Shown: positions 11,701 through 21,447 of the stretch, piece by piece | Layout of the letters: each line of letters starts with the position of its first letter | Numbering within the stretch: position 1 is the first letter of the stretch | NCBI GenBank assembly: GCA_011009095.1 | Contig: VTPC01001060.1 | Location: forward strand, 62,001-126,000 | Direction of reading: 5' to 3' | Source: Ignelater luminosus | Lineage: Eukaryota; Arthropoda; Insecta; Coleoptera; Elateridae | Length of the DNA stretch: 64,000 nt | The notes under the pieces: model-generated | Told to the model about the DNA's origin: nothing | What the model saw: the letters and a program-made list of their open reading frames with translations, nothing else | Databases searched by the model: none | Translations under genes and position numbers: made by a program

Positions 11701-13884
11701 CCAATCAGAATATTATTGGAAATCCCAATCCTTATGTTCAGATTTGCTTACTTTGAAAATGACACTGATTCTCATCGAACTTCCATTGCACCTTACCACT
11801 GCAAGCTGTAATTAGTTGCAATTTGCAGTAAAGTTTTCAAATGTGCTAAACATCTCATCGACATGAGATCTATAATTTTACCTTGTTAGTTAAAAAGTGG
11901 GCATGTTTAGAATCTCTACCGGTTTAAGAGCACGCAAACAGATAAGTTGTCCAAGATAAGCCGGAAAGCTGAGAATAGACTTTTATAAAAGAATAGCAAG
12001 AAAGTATTTAGTTTGGACGCTGAAGTCATACTTCGTCGATTTTCATCACTCAAAATTCAACAGTGAGTAGAACCAATAAATGACTAACAGAAATTTCGAA
12101 TGTACCAAATACAACAGCTAATTAATGATTTCTGATTCTTGCATGATCTTCCATAACTCTCAAAATTAAATCATGTTTGAGATATTGGTCTAGTATACAA
12201 AATTACCTATCATAGGTAGGTACATAACCTCAAATTCACTTCGCAAGAGGAAACAATAATTATTCATTATTAATTAATTTAAATAGGCTGACAAGAAATA
12301 GATTTGATAGTTGTTCGTGTTTTAACTTGAATTAGATAACATTGCGATATTGATTATATATACATAGATGTTACTCAAGATTACAGTCTTCCTATTTTTT
12401 TGTTTACTTATTAAATATAAAATTAGATGTATAGTTCAGCTAGAAGAAGATAAAAAAATAACCAGGCAGCAATTTAGTGATGACATAAAAATATTATTTA
12501 TGCAGAAAAAATAATCTTTTTTATATTCATATTTGCAGTGAGTCTGAGTTCGAATATAATTGTTATCACATAAACTTTAATCATAATATTTCCAATAAAA
12601 TGTTTGGGTATGTTCCAAAAACAAAGCATTTTATAGTATATGTTTTTAGCAAACATGAAAATATTAAAAAGAACTGTACCAAGGGACAAGAAATATCAAA
12701 CAGAAATTATTGGTTTGCAGTTTATCTTTCTTAGGAATTTCAACAAATTCCACAATATTAGAAATGCATGGAATATTGATTAAAACACTAAAATTCATAA
12801 CAGACTGTTTATAATTTAATATTTCCTTACATAATTTGTAGCAAACCAGATTATGCCAGAAGAATTATAATAAAGCATTCTTTCTACAGCAATGATTTTA
12901 AAATATGTATTGCAACTTTAAAAATAAATAAATAAGTTTTAGAAATGTATCACAAAGTTTTGACCATACAATTTTCAAAAATATCATTTTGTATGAAATT
13001 GTAGTTTTACAATACGTATCTGAGGAGCGTATAATATGCAGCCTCCATAGCTCAGGGGTTAGAGCACTGGTCTTGTAAACCAGGGGTCGAGAGTTCAAAT
13101 CTCTCTGGGGGCAAAACTTTTTTTCAAATTTTTTTCAATTTTCTCTCTTACAATTTAAACTCACCAAATTCATTTATTTTTATTCGACAGTAAATTTAAA
13201 ATTAAATTAAAAGGAAAACGATGACAAGATAATTGAACATCCATTTATAATACCTACCTCCCACTCCCATTACTATCGGACCTGCGTACGAGAGGTTGTT
13301 TAAATGGAAACCGCGCGATTCGTTCTTTATTCGCACAGTGTGATTCCCGCGTATTTCTTGAGCAACTGATAAATGATCCGCGTAATAACCTAAAATTGAC
13401 AAAAAAATTTGTAAATTTTCCAATTGGCCATAAAATTCAATTAGTAACGTAAAGTAATTTTTCTTCCAGCACTAAAACTATCAAGTTCACTTCGAACTGA
13501 AAGGCCAAAGATTCGAGGTAGTAGCCTCCATAAAATATTTATAACGTAATCCGACAAAATTGCTTCCTGATCTAATTCTCATTAATGGCTAGGGATAAAT
13601 AACCCTTAATGCTTAACAGATGGATATTAGAAGTGATCTGCCTTTCCAATAAATATAAAAATAGTTTACCCACCTATCGTAGCCATTGCTGCTCCTAAAA
13701 CCATAAGAAGAAGACCGATACTTAATGCTTTACACGCGTTCCATAAACATTTTCCATTAACTTTACCGCGAACAACTTGAACATTCCATTGTGCTCCTGA
13801 TGCAGGACAAGCGCGTCTAACGACACCAGATCCCGCAACACCTGCTCTTTTCCACCCTCCACTCAAAAAACCACTTGGTTGCAT
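5778..13884 (-). CDS. TMEM200-family (DUF2371) two-pass membrane protein, six coding exons
   Basis: Coding exons on the minus strand: 13884-13674, 13389-13258, 7031-6721, 6662-6445, 6382-6135 and 6076-5778. All junctions are GT/AG, phases agree, and the sum is 1419 bases (472 aa plus stop). Residues 38-41 (VRGK) precede a first membrane span at about 53-73, ending in a Gly-Tyr pair. A loop with two N-glycosylation sites (NHT, NES) follows, then a second span at about 105-125 and an E-A-R-D stretch. This order matches vertebrate TMEM200A/B/C. The C-terminal half (about 340 aa) is a low-complexity Ser/His/Arg/Gln-rich tail, ending in a His-rich segment. Function of the family is largely unknown. 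The last three introns are 50-70 bp, whereas intron 2 is 6.2 kb. An out-of-frame upstream ATG overlaps the start. The family call is strong; exon 1 start is the first Met in the frame. Confidence 0.88.
9618..9640. repeat. (TGA)n microsatellite
   Basis: Seven or so perfect TGA units. A similar but shorter run (near 11083) ends another stretch that also carries a 'cagggaWtgag'-like phrase, so both could be tails of old retroposons. That link is weak. Confidence 0.75.
10545..10749 (-). CDS. Candidate first exon of a small secreted Cys-containing protein (partial)
   Basis: Reading from an ATG at 10749, the frame encodes a hydrophobic start resembling a signal peptide (about residues 1-24), then a short stretch with three cysteines (C-x4-C-x5-C) and a hydrophobic L-L-V segment ending N-P-G. 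The frame meets a good donor (GGAG then GTAACA) at 10545 in phase 1. A TATAAAA box lies on the same strand about 30 bases before a TCATT initiator and roughly 13 bases further to the ATG, an unusually tidy promoter for noise. I do not recognise the family and could not find the downstream exon between 10.5 and 7 kb. It sits inside intron 2 of the TMEM200-like gene, same strand. It could still be chance. Confidence 0.35.
10758..10792 (-). promoter_or_regulatory. Putative TATA box and initiator for the small exon
   Basis: Minus-strand TATAAAA at 10792-10786 and TCATT at about 10762-10758, spaced about 30 bases, with the ATG following directly. This matches a core promoter arrangement with a very short leader. 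Confidence 0.35.
13041..13113 (+). tRNA. tRNA-Thr (anticodon UGU)
   Basis: A 73-base cloverleaf. The acceptor arm pairs GCCTCCA with TGGGGGC (one T-G wobble) and carries A at 73. The D-arm contains an A-box-like TAGCTCAGGGGTTAGAGC. The anticodon stem CTGGT/ACCAG closes a loop CTTGTAA with anticodon TGT at 13074-13076. The T-arm GAGAG-TTCAAAT-CTCTC carries the B box. It reads ACA codons. It has no intron and the CCA is not encoded, as expected in eukaryotes. It lies in intron 2 of the TMEM200-like gene, on the opposite strand. Confidence 0.96.
13118..13124 (+). terminator. Pol III terminator of tRNA-Thr
   Basis: A run of seven T residues begins five bases after the tRNA 3' end, the usual RNA polymerase III stop. 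Confidence 0.85.
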
Positions 13885-13924
13885 GTCCTTTCACTTTTAT
13901 AACTACACAAACGCGAACCAACAT
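13817..13924 (-). other. Upstream overlapping ORF in the TMEM200-like leader
   Basis: An ATG at 13924, 40 bases before the main start, opens a 35-codon frame in another register that runs past the main ATG and stops at 13817. A pyrimidine-rich acceptor (TTCTTCTAG) ends at 13931, so the leader is probably spliced from a noncoding exon further upstream. If transcripts include this ATG it should reduce translation of the main frame. Confidence 0.4.
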
Positions 13925-13931
13925 TTGATTC

Positions 13932-15351
13932 TAGAAGAAAAACAAATTTTATTTACGTTTTATATATAAACAGATGGGGGAAAGATGTGAAATGAGAAAA
14001 TGTTTCTGCTGATCAAAGATAAAGTTCTATTGTTGCGTTTGTTTGTTGTACTTCAACAAGAGAAATGAAAAGGTTATGACGCACGCGTTTCTGGAAACAA
14101 GCAAAGGGTGTAGAGTGCCTTTCTAATTGACGAAGTGATACGTTTTTCTCTTTGCATTAGGGCTTTCGTTGTCATTCTTTGCATTTCTTTAATAAAGCTT
14201 ACTATGCAAGGTCTTCTTTAATTATTAATTATATACGAGCACGTACACATCCTTCACATTGTGAACAAAACGTGCTTGCTCATCATCTTTGAAGCGGATG
14301 GTTCTTTTGTTATTTTGTTTCCGGGATACTCATCGATAATACACTCTACACGCCACAAAGTGTGTGTTAATTACACGCTTCAAAGAAGGGTTGAAAATAT
14401 ACTTGGTGCTCCTATTTTTTCTAGAAAACCCCATTTTTTGCTCCCTAATAATAAAACAATGAACGAAATAATGAATGGCGGACCATTTAACTAACTATAA
14501 AACGTTTTTAGAAAATAGTGAAGGATGTTAGAACGTGATTGGAAATGTTCGTTTCGAAATCAATTGACACGTAAAGAGTTCATTACCTGCGGTTCGAAGC
14601 ACTCGAGTATGCTCGTTAATCGGGTGGTACACAGGCGGACCGTCTCATCTCATTTCTGGAGCCACATCACAGCCGCGCACTAATTACTCCCTAATTGCCA
14701 TAGCGCCGTAAATATGTGCAATAATGACGCCGGCGTCGTCCAGCATCCCTACGGACTCTGGCAACAGGTATAACCATGCGCAAATCAGCCTATCCTTATC
14801 GACCAACCGCCTCCAGACACACTTGTGTGATATATACAATTTTATTCTAAAGACGCTAGGAAACAGCTTCTGTCATTCATTTTTCCGCAAGCAATTTCCT
14901 CTCACAATAAATCCCATGTATAATATTCATGAGGAGAGAAGCTCGATCCATTCAAGCATGGCTTATTATTATAACCGCCATCCGAGCGCGCAAAAAATCG
15001 CGGACAACCGCCAATGCTCTTCCATCTGGAAGGAGCATCCCCAGTCGTCCCGCGCATTACATTCCTGCTTGATGGTTAATCGTTTGAAGTATGCGGATCT
15101 TTGTCAGAGGGCATATATAGTCTAGGTAATCCCGAAATCCCTTTACCAATGTGCACTCGGCGTGCAGGAGTTGAAGTTCCGGTTTGCACCTGGATAACGT
15201 CCCCGCACGCGTGAACGGAGCAGATTCGACGGTCACGTGCGGCGCAGCAAACTCCACCGCTACCATAGCAACCGTGATCAGCAGCTTCTCCAGGCACTCA
15301 GTCAGTGCAGGTGACACGCGGTGATCAATGCAGCCGTGATGCAAGGGCCTG
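13932..15351. promoter_or_regulatory. Interval between divergent genes, with GC/CpG-richer segment at 14.58-15.35 kb
   Basis: The TMEM200-like gene runs leftward from 13884 and a putative dipeptidase first exon runs rightward from 15352. Between them base composition rises clearly, with many CG dinucleotides from about 14580, which fits promoter or 5'-UTR DNA for one or both genes. The long minus-strand frame at 15057-15419 looks like a result of this composition. No TATA box could be assigned. Confidence 0.4.
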
Positions 15352-15477
15352 ATGGCCGTCAGAGGCCGCGGGAGCCTTCGGAACCCATGGGTTCTGGACC
15401 CCGAATTGCGCCACCACATCCAGCACTGCCCCTGTGCCTGTAATCACATGGGCTATGGAAATTACTTAGATTATCAG
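15352..15477 (+). CDS. Putative first coding exon (42 aa), probably of the membrane dipeptidase
   Basis: From ATG at 15352, preceded in frame by a TGA at 15337, the frame runs 42 codons to CAG and a donor GTAAAT in phase 0. The peptide has a basic start, an N-P-W-V-L-D-P-E-L-R stretch, a compact cysteine cluster (C-P-C-A-C-N-H) and a Gly/Tyr-rich end (MGYGNYLDYQ). This looks like conserved protein and not noise, and the DNA is GC-rich compared with its flanks. The next compatible exon on this strand that I recognise is the phase-0 dipeptidase exon at 36991, which lacks its own start. Joining them gives a 502-aa type II membrane protein with a cytoplasmic Cys-rich head. The exon itself is likely; the join over 21.5 kb is inference. 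Confidence 0.55.
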
Positions 15478-17129
15478 GTAAATCAATTTTCTTTTTTAAC
15501 AATTTAAATTCTTCTTCTTTTCCAACTTTAAGTTATAAAAATTAAAAATCTACCTTACCAGAAGAAAAAAGAAAGTAGAAAAAAGTTATAACACTTCGTT
15601 TTCTTTCTAGTCATTTTTTATCAATGAAGAAGATACAACACATCAATCACGTGGTTTGTTAAAAAAATGAATACAAAATATATACTATATAAGCAAATTG
15701 GAAAAAGGGATCAAATTATTTTAGTAGATTGATGTGGTTGAAAAACCCTTTTATATATTGCTGGCAAAGAGACCCGGGAAAATATATGACCTCTATTTAC
15801 TACTTTGACCTATTAATGTGTTTTCGTTTGGATGTGGAAAGTTTGTAATGATGATACAAACAGATTCTCCACTTTTTTGTTTTCGAGTACATCATTTTAA
15901 ATCTGTTGGTCAGAGCGAATGAAATATGAAAGTATAAAACTTTTATAACTGATACCATCTGGAATATTTTGGCAGGGAAGAATTTACAAAAACCCATTCG
16001 GAATGAAATATTTTAAAAAGCTTTTTTTTGCTGTCGATTTATTGATTTCGCTTATTAAACTGTGTTTGATTGTATTACGTGAAACCAATCAAGAGATTAA
16101 CAAGGTTTGCTCTCCATAAATTTTATTCTGTGTGGTTTTATAATAAAATTTTCGGTTAAAAGTCTTAAAAGATTTATTGCGGGATTTGCAAGGCAAACAG
16201 CTTTAAGTAGCAGTTGACTAATGGCATTATTTTATCGAAGACACAAATTTTGTTTTCAAATTGTTTAAAATGTTATTTAAGAGTAAGTAGAAACAATTAC
16301 TAAGTCCCAACAAACACCCTAAAAAAATTGTATTAGCGGAATTTCTTGTTCTTTCTCCCAAAACTTTCCTAACCTTATTTTACAGACGGATTAGCCCTAA
16401 TGTTTTTAGTAATGGTTTTCATCCTTGTCTTTTAGAGTTTCTCATGATGTTGGTTTATATACTAGATCCCGGTTTTCCACTTTCACGTTTTTTTATTCTG
16501 TAACTTCTGTTATCTCGTCTTTATTTATTTAGTTTTCACTTACTAATGTGTAAGCGATAGTATTTTCTTATTTCCTGTTATGAATTAACTCGAAAAAGGC
16601 CAACTTTTAAATTACTGTATCTTGCTTTGAACTACTTTTATTAATACACCTCTCAGTTATTCGTTTGTTTATTGGTAAAATCATAATAGTTCTTTTGTTT
16701 TCTAAATCAACCAAATTTTAAATACAGATGTTGATTTTGGAAAATTCGACAAACTTTCTCGTAGATTTCCAATGTTTGTCAAGTTTTTGTAATTAAACTC
16801 ATAAATACTTTGGTGAGAAGATAATTGAAAAAAGTGTAACCATTTTGAAATGATGATGAGTGCGGACAAGCAGAATAACTTCTTTATTCGTTTCAGTAAG
16901 AAGTTCTCTTCGCAGTTTGATTTTCTGTCTGTTGTACAGGATTTCTCGTTTGACTTTTTCCTACTATTTACAACAAAAATAGTATTATCTTGATTCAACT
17001 CTCCTTAATGAAGACCTGAAATTGATCATAATCTAAAACAAAGATCGCTGGTTGCACAATCTTTCTAAGACCAAATTAGTAGAATAGCTAGAGCAGCTCT
17101 GACTCAAATTGACTTCCAAATTAATGACT

Positions 17130-18940
17130 TTGAATCGTCAAACAACCTTGACATTAAAACGATATGATTAGTTTTTGAAGTACTAGTTCAGTACGGTTTA
17201 TAAAGATTTAGGATGTTACACTTTTGCGTGCTATTTATTTGTTTGAAGATCAAATTGAGTCTTATGTTACTAAAATATGGAATCTGGCAAACAAATCAGC
17301 ATGTTGGGCAAACAGTTTCTAAACTACAAAATTTTGGGGCTCTGGTATTTTAAAAGAACATTTTCTGTGATTGCTACTTTTGCCAAATGTTTGTAGCAAA
17401 ACAGATTTTTTTAAAAGTATTTCTTTCTTGATCCCTTTCCAAACAAAACATTATGTTCAAACCTTGAGCATTTGTAATTCCCAAAAATCGTCATTTTTCC
17501 AAACTTTGGTTCTTTAATCGAACCAAATCTTTAGAATGAGCGCAACAAAAAACAAACGTTATTGGTCCAAAACCAACGGCGTGTATTTAGATTTCTCGTG
17601 ACACATTTAATCTTCTGTCTTTGTGTTTGGTGCCCTAAAGCAGTATCAGATTTTTTGGCATGGCATTGTAAGTTTTCTAGACTAGAAACAAACCTTGATA
17701 TGTGCTACTACTACTTGGTTTGACAACATGAGATTTTTTCATGGTCAGAAGAAGTAAAAAACATATCTAGTCTCCTTGGTGGGTTATAAGTTCTGTGTTG
17801 TAGTAGTATATGATATAGCTCTTGCGTCCTGAATGCTGTACATGTAGCATATTCTCATGATGATTCAAGTTTTCATTAGTCATTACTAAACGATTCTGCA
17901 AGAGAGGAGGTGTCGATATGTTGTCTTTAAAAATGACCAAACAGTTTTGACACTAAAATCAGTTTTTGAAATGGTTTGGCGCGCTTTATAAAAATGTATG
18001 ACGTTGCACTGCTGAAACTCAGCAGACCACTGTGAGTGTTATTTAATTGTTTGAAAATCAGATTAAGTCTTTTGTTTCGAAAATATTGAAATTTTGCAAA
18101 TAAGTCAAAAAAGATCGCTATGGTGTTTCAAAAAGACTTTTTCGTGGTCCTCCTGAAGATGAATAGTTTCGTAGCTTTTGCCAAACGTATTTTAGTAAAA
18201 ATTCCCCTTTTTGAGTGAGACTTCCAGCTTCGGTATTTTCATATTTCAAAAGCACTTCTTTCTTAATCTTCCTGCAAACGGAAGCAACTAATTATATGTT
18301 CAAATCTTGAGGACTTTTTCAAATTTTGTTTCTTAACTGACAGGTAGGCAAACAAGACATCTGTTTGATTTCTCTAAACAAACTACGGAATGGTCAAAAG
18401 ACGAGGAATTATAGCAGTTGAGAATTCCATTTTTATTATTGATGTGTTTTGTTAGTAACTTATAAAGTAACTTTGTTGTATTGACCTTGAAATTTCAAGA
18501 AATGTTTATTGGTCCAAACCTAACAAGCAATGTGTTTAGACTTCTCCTAATACGGGTACTTTTGTCTAGGATAATTATGAATATTGTGTCTTTTCTTGAC
18601 CAGCACTGCAATTTTTCAGATTTTAAGAGTAATTTCAATATGTGTTATACTGTCTTGCTTCAACAAAATAAAACTTAAGGCCAGAAGAAGTCAGATCTTC
18701 CCGCTGAAAGAATCTGACTCGGTTAATACTTCTTGCTTTTTCGGAATGACCCATATAAGTTCTATATAGATATGCAATACTCCTTGTGTCTTACTGTAGT
18801 GTACATGTTGCAGTTTTATAATGCTTCGAGTATTACCACAACCAGTTCTTTAAAATGAGTTTTTCATGATATAATTTTAACTAGCCTTTGCTAAACCATT
18901 TTGCTAAAGAGAGGCTGTCGATAAATGGTTGTATGGCCTC
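17130..18940. repeat. Ancient tandem duplication, unit about 0.8-1.0 kb
   Basis: Two blocks, about 17130-17935 and 17936-18940, share the same ordered phrases: 'atcagtttttgaa', 'ttataaa..t.t..gatgtt', 'attgagtcttatgtt', 'cttttgccaaatgt', 'acttctttcttgatc', 'atgttcaaaccttgag', 'ttggtccaaaacc', 'ggtcagaagaagt', 'gtacatgttgca' and 'gcaaagagaggctgtcgata'-like ends. Offsets grow from about 790 to 1000 bases along the block, so indels have accumulated. No coding frame is conserved. It could be two copies of an unknown transposon. Confidence 0.6.
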
Positions 18941-19185
18941 TTTTTCTAGTCGACTTTTTCTGTGTTGTCATAAGCACTGAAATTAAGTAGCTTTGGGCTC
19001 ACTATTACAAATGTAGTATCATATGGAAATGTCAGTTATTGATGACTACGTTGATTATCGTGCCAAATTTAATAATCAGGCTGAGAATCGATGGTTTCAT
19101 TATTTGTAGTGAACGACTGAGTGCTTATACAATTCTCATTATTTCTTTTATGCCCAAGACGGGATTTTGGGAGTTAGCAGACTGA

Positions 19186-19920
19186 CTATAAGGTGTCTTC
19201 TCTTTCATTTATTTGGATGTAAGGGGTTTCAAAAGCAATAAAACCACGCAGATGAACCATAGGGCCAAACTCGCGATGTTTAAAGCCGTTTAGCGATGTC
19301 ATGGTTGCTGTTTGTACAGAAATCAGCGTAAAGGCCACATCAAGTGGTTGAAGCCGGTGGGTCGTGTGGGGCAAGAACTAAATTATTTCAATTCCATTTT
19401 CTCTGGCCATGTTTATTAACACGATGTTTTTAGAGTACGTTGCATGTTTGTCAAACAATAGCACCACAGGATGTTCTTTTGCTGCTTCGCTAAAAGTGAT
19501 GAACTCTTGAAACAATTGCAGAAACAGCTTTTTTGTCATTCATCCTCTTTTACTACAAACACCCCAGACGCCTTGTAAAGCATTAACCATCAGTTTTGAT
19601 TTAATTCGTTGGTAACATGTAATGACCTGCTACATCGAAGCAAATCTCTACTGTAATAGTAGCATCTCTTTTATTATTATTAATTATCGACCACCACATT
19701 GTTTAAACCTGCAGCTCTTTATTAATTCTAAAAGGCAATCCTTTCCAGCGTGTTCCACGGCAACACGAATTGAGTCTAATTTATTATTTTTCTTTGTCAG
19801 TTGAGAGGCCAAGTACTTCAAGTTAGTGGTCGTGAGTCCAAAGAGCCTACTCTCCATGTCAAAGCAAATACTTCATCATTTCAGCTTCTTCGCCAACTGA
19901 AAAGATTGTTATAACCTATT
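19186..19920 (-). pseudogene. pogo/Tigger-type (DDE_1) transposase relic
   Basis: Read on the minus strand from about 19900, the first part resembles the CENP-B/jerky-type HTH region (F-G-L-T-T...L-A-x-Q-L followed by A-G-K-D-x-L-L). From about 19500 a DDE_1-like stretch appears: H-P-V-V-L-L-F-D, K-N-I-V-L-I-N-M-A-R-E-N-G-I, then a TAG stop, then F-L-P-H-T-T-H-R-L-Q-P-L-D-V-A-F. The last phrase is a hallmark of pogo/Tigger elements. Frameshifts and at least one stop break the frame and the middle is missing, so it is dead. Ends of the element were not found. Confidence 0.75.
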
Positions 19921-20437
19921 TAATACAGTTCCTACACATTGAAACTAAAAACAGAAATCATACTCAGTACTTTGCAAAGACAGGTTTTTTCATGCTTGCA
20001 TCGCGATGTAAATTTTCCTATCGACAGCACTCACACGATTGAGAGAGGTGAAGTCGTGGCCTATACTAGAAATATTTTCAATCGTGCGATGAGATTCTTT
20101 TAAAAGATAATGTGGGTAATGAGTACTCAGCCTTGCCTCCCTACTCTGTCTTGTCCCACCCTTCCCTAATCAAACGCCTAAACTCAGGAATTTCTTACAA
20201 AAGATGTAACTAGTTAGTTCTTTTCTAAAAAGAAAAGCTTGCTCAGAATGTGGTTATATCGTTAAAGCCATCTCGAGTCGGGAGTGTAAGAGATACTAAG
20301 CACCCGGGCGGCAGTATCAACAGTCTTCCGTATTTGTAAACTAAAACAAACTAAAATTATCAGTTAACTCTAGTTTGGTATTTAACTTTCAACAAATGAA
20401 CTTTTGCCAAATTACATAAAATCTAACTTATTCGCTT

Positions 20438-20487
20438 CAGGGTAGAAACACACTAGAGACGTATCGCAACCCGCAGTTGCGGGTGCG
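20438..20487. repeat. Candidate transposon end with hairpin
   Basis: Starts CAGGGTAGAAACACACTAG, a typical form for a hAT-type terminus, and runs into a hairpin, ACCCGCA-GT-TGCGGGT (7 bp perfect, extended by CGC/GCG with a bulge). GC content is well above the flanks. I did not find the matching opposite end, so this may be a solo or truncated end. Confidence 0.35.
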
Positions 20488-21070
20488 AACAAGGATTTTG
20501 ACGCTCCTACGCTGTCATCGCTTCAGACACTTTGAGCATCAGTAGACTTAACCAAAGAATCCAGAAAAAAAGATGAATACTAATTTCTAGATGGCGTTGG
20601 GGATTTACCGGCTTTTTCGTAACCTCAAACAGTCTAAAACAAAACCGACGCGACAGTTATGCTTATAAGTAATCATTTTATCGAACGCTGACACGGTATT
20701 TAAGAATCTATTCACTAATACCTAATGTTACTTTCCAAACATTCGTGCACTCCAGAGCTGTATTACGAGTATATGCTGATGTATGTATGATCTTAGAATT
20801 AATTATTTACAATTTTGGTTTTCATGGCTTGTTTTAGAATCTCCTCTTCGGGTTATACAGAAAAAACTTCCTTGAACGGACACCAAAAATGTCAAAACAT
20901 TTTGTGCCTATAACAGAGGTGTCCTTCTATGGGGAGCTTGTCTACAGTAAATTTCGTGGTTAATGTTATTTAAAATATGATACAAAAGTAAAATGAGTTT
21001 CAATTAGATATTCCCGCCCTACAGTTTCTTCATTAACAAACAACACTAAAACATCGTCAGATACAATCAT

Positions 21071-21132
21071 AAATGTTGTAAATCTTCAGATTTGGAGGTT
21101 TATAGCCAGCTGTGGCAACGTTGGTTGCAACT
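21071..21132. repeat. Left copy of ~60-bp direct repeat flanking the mariner
   Basis: Shares 'aaatgttrtaaa', 'atttggag.tttatagccagct' and 'tggcaacgttggttg' in order with 22871-22933, in the same orientation. Much too long for a mariner target duplication, which is TA. Confidence 0.7.
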
Positions 21133-21447
21133 GATGATCACCCTTTCTTCCGCCATTTTGATACATTTTGACATGATCTACCGCCATCTTATACAGCATA
21201 TAAAATTCACAGAAATTGGTATAGTTAATACTTGCGTTCACATGCAAGCAGTACGCTGCCATGCTATCAATCTGGAGTTTTTTCACTGGTAGCACGCTAT
21301 CGTTGCTGCTCATAGACACAACAATGAATTCTATGGATTCCGACTACGGACACTCACTTTTGTGGTCAAATTCAGTACACGCACGTCCAATTTATCATTC
21401 GAAATCAACTGACATGTAGGATAAAACGTTTGTTTCAAATACTTATA

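Larger units (their letters stand above)
7032..13257. other. Intron 2 of the TMEM200-like gene (6.2 kb)
   Basis: Bounded by a minus-strand donor (GTAGGT) at 13257 and an acceptor (TTAG) at 7032. It holds a plus-strand tRNA-Thr gene, a GAT microsatellite near 9618, and a candidate same-strand small exon at 10545-10749. A GC-richer patch lies at about 9.1-9.35 kb. No other gene can be supported. Confidence 0.7.

Noticed and set aside
15057-15419. Long minus-strand frames (120 and 73 codons)
   Set aside because: They lie in a GC-rich segment opposite the plus-strand exon at 15352-15477, lack any motif, and the plus-strand frame has better splice and start support.
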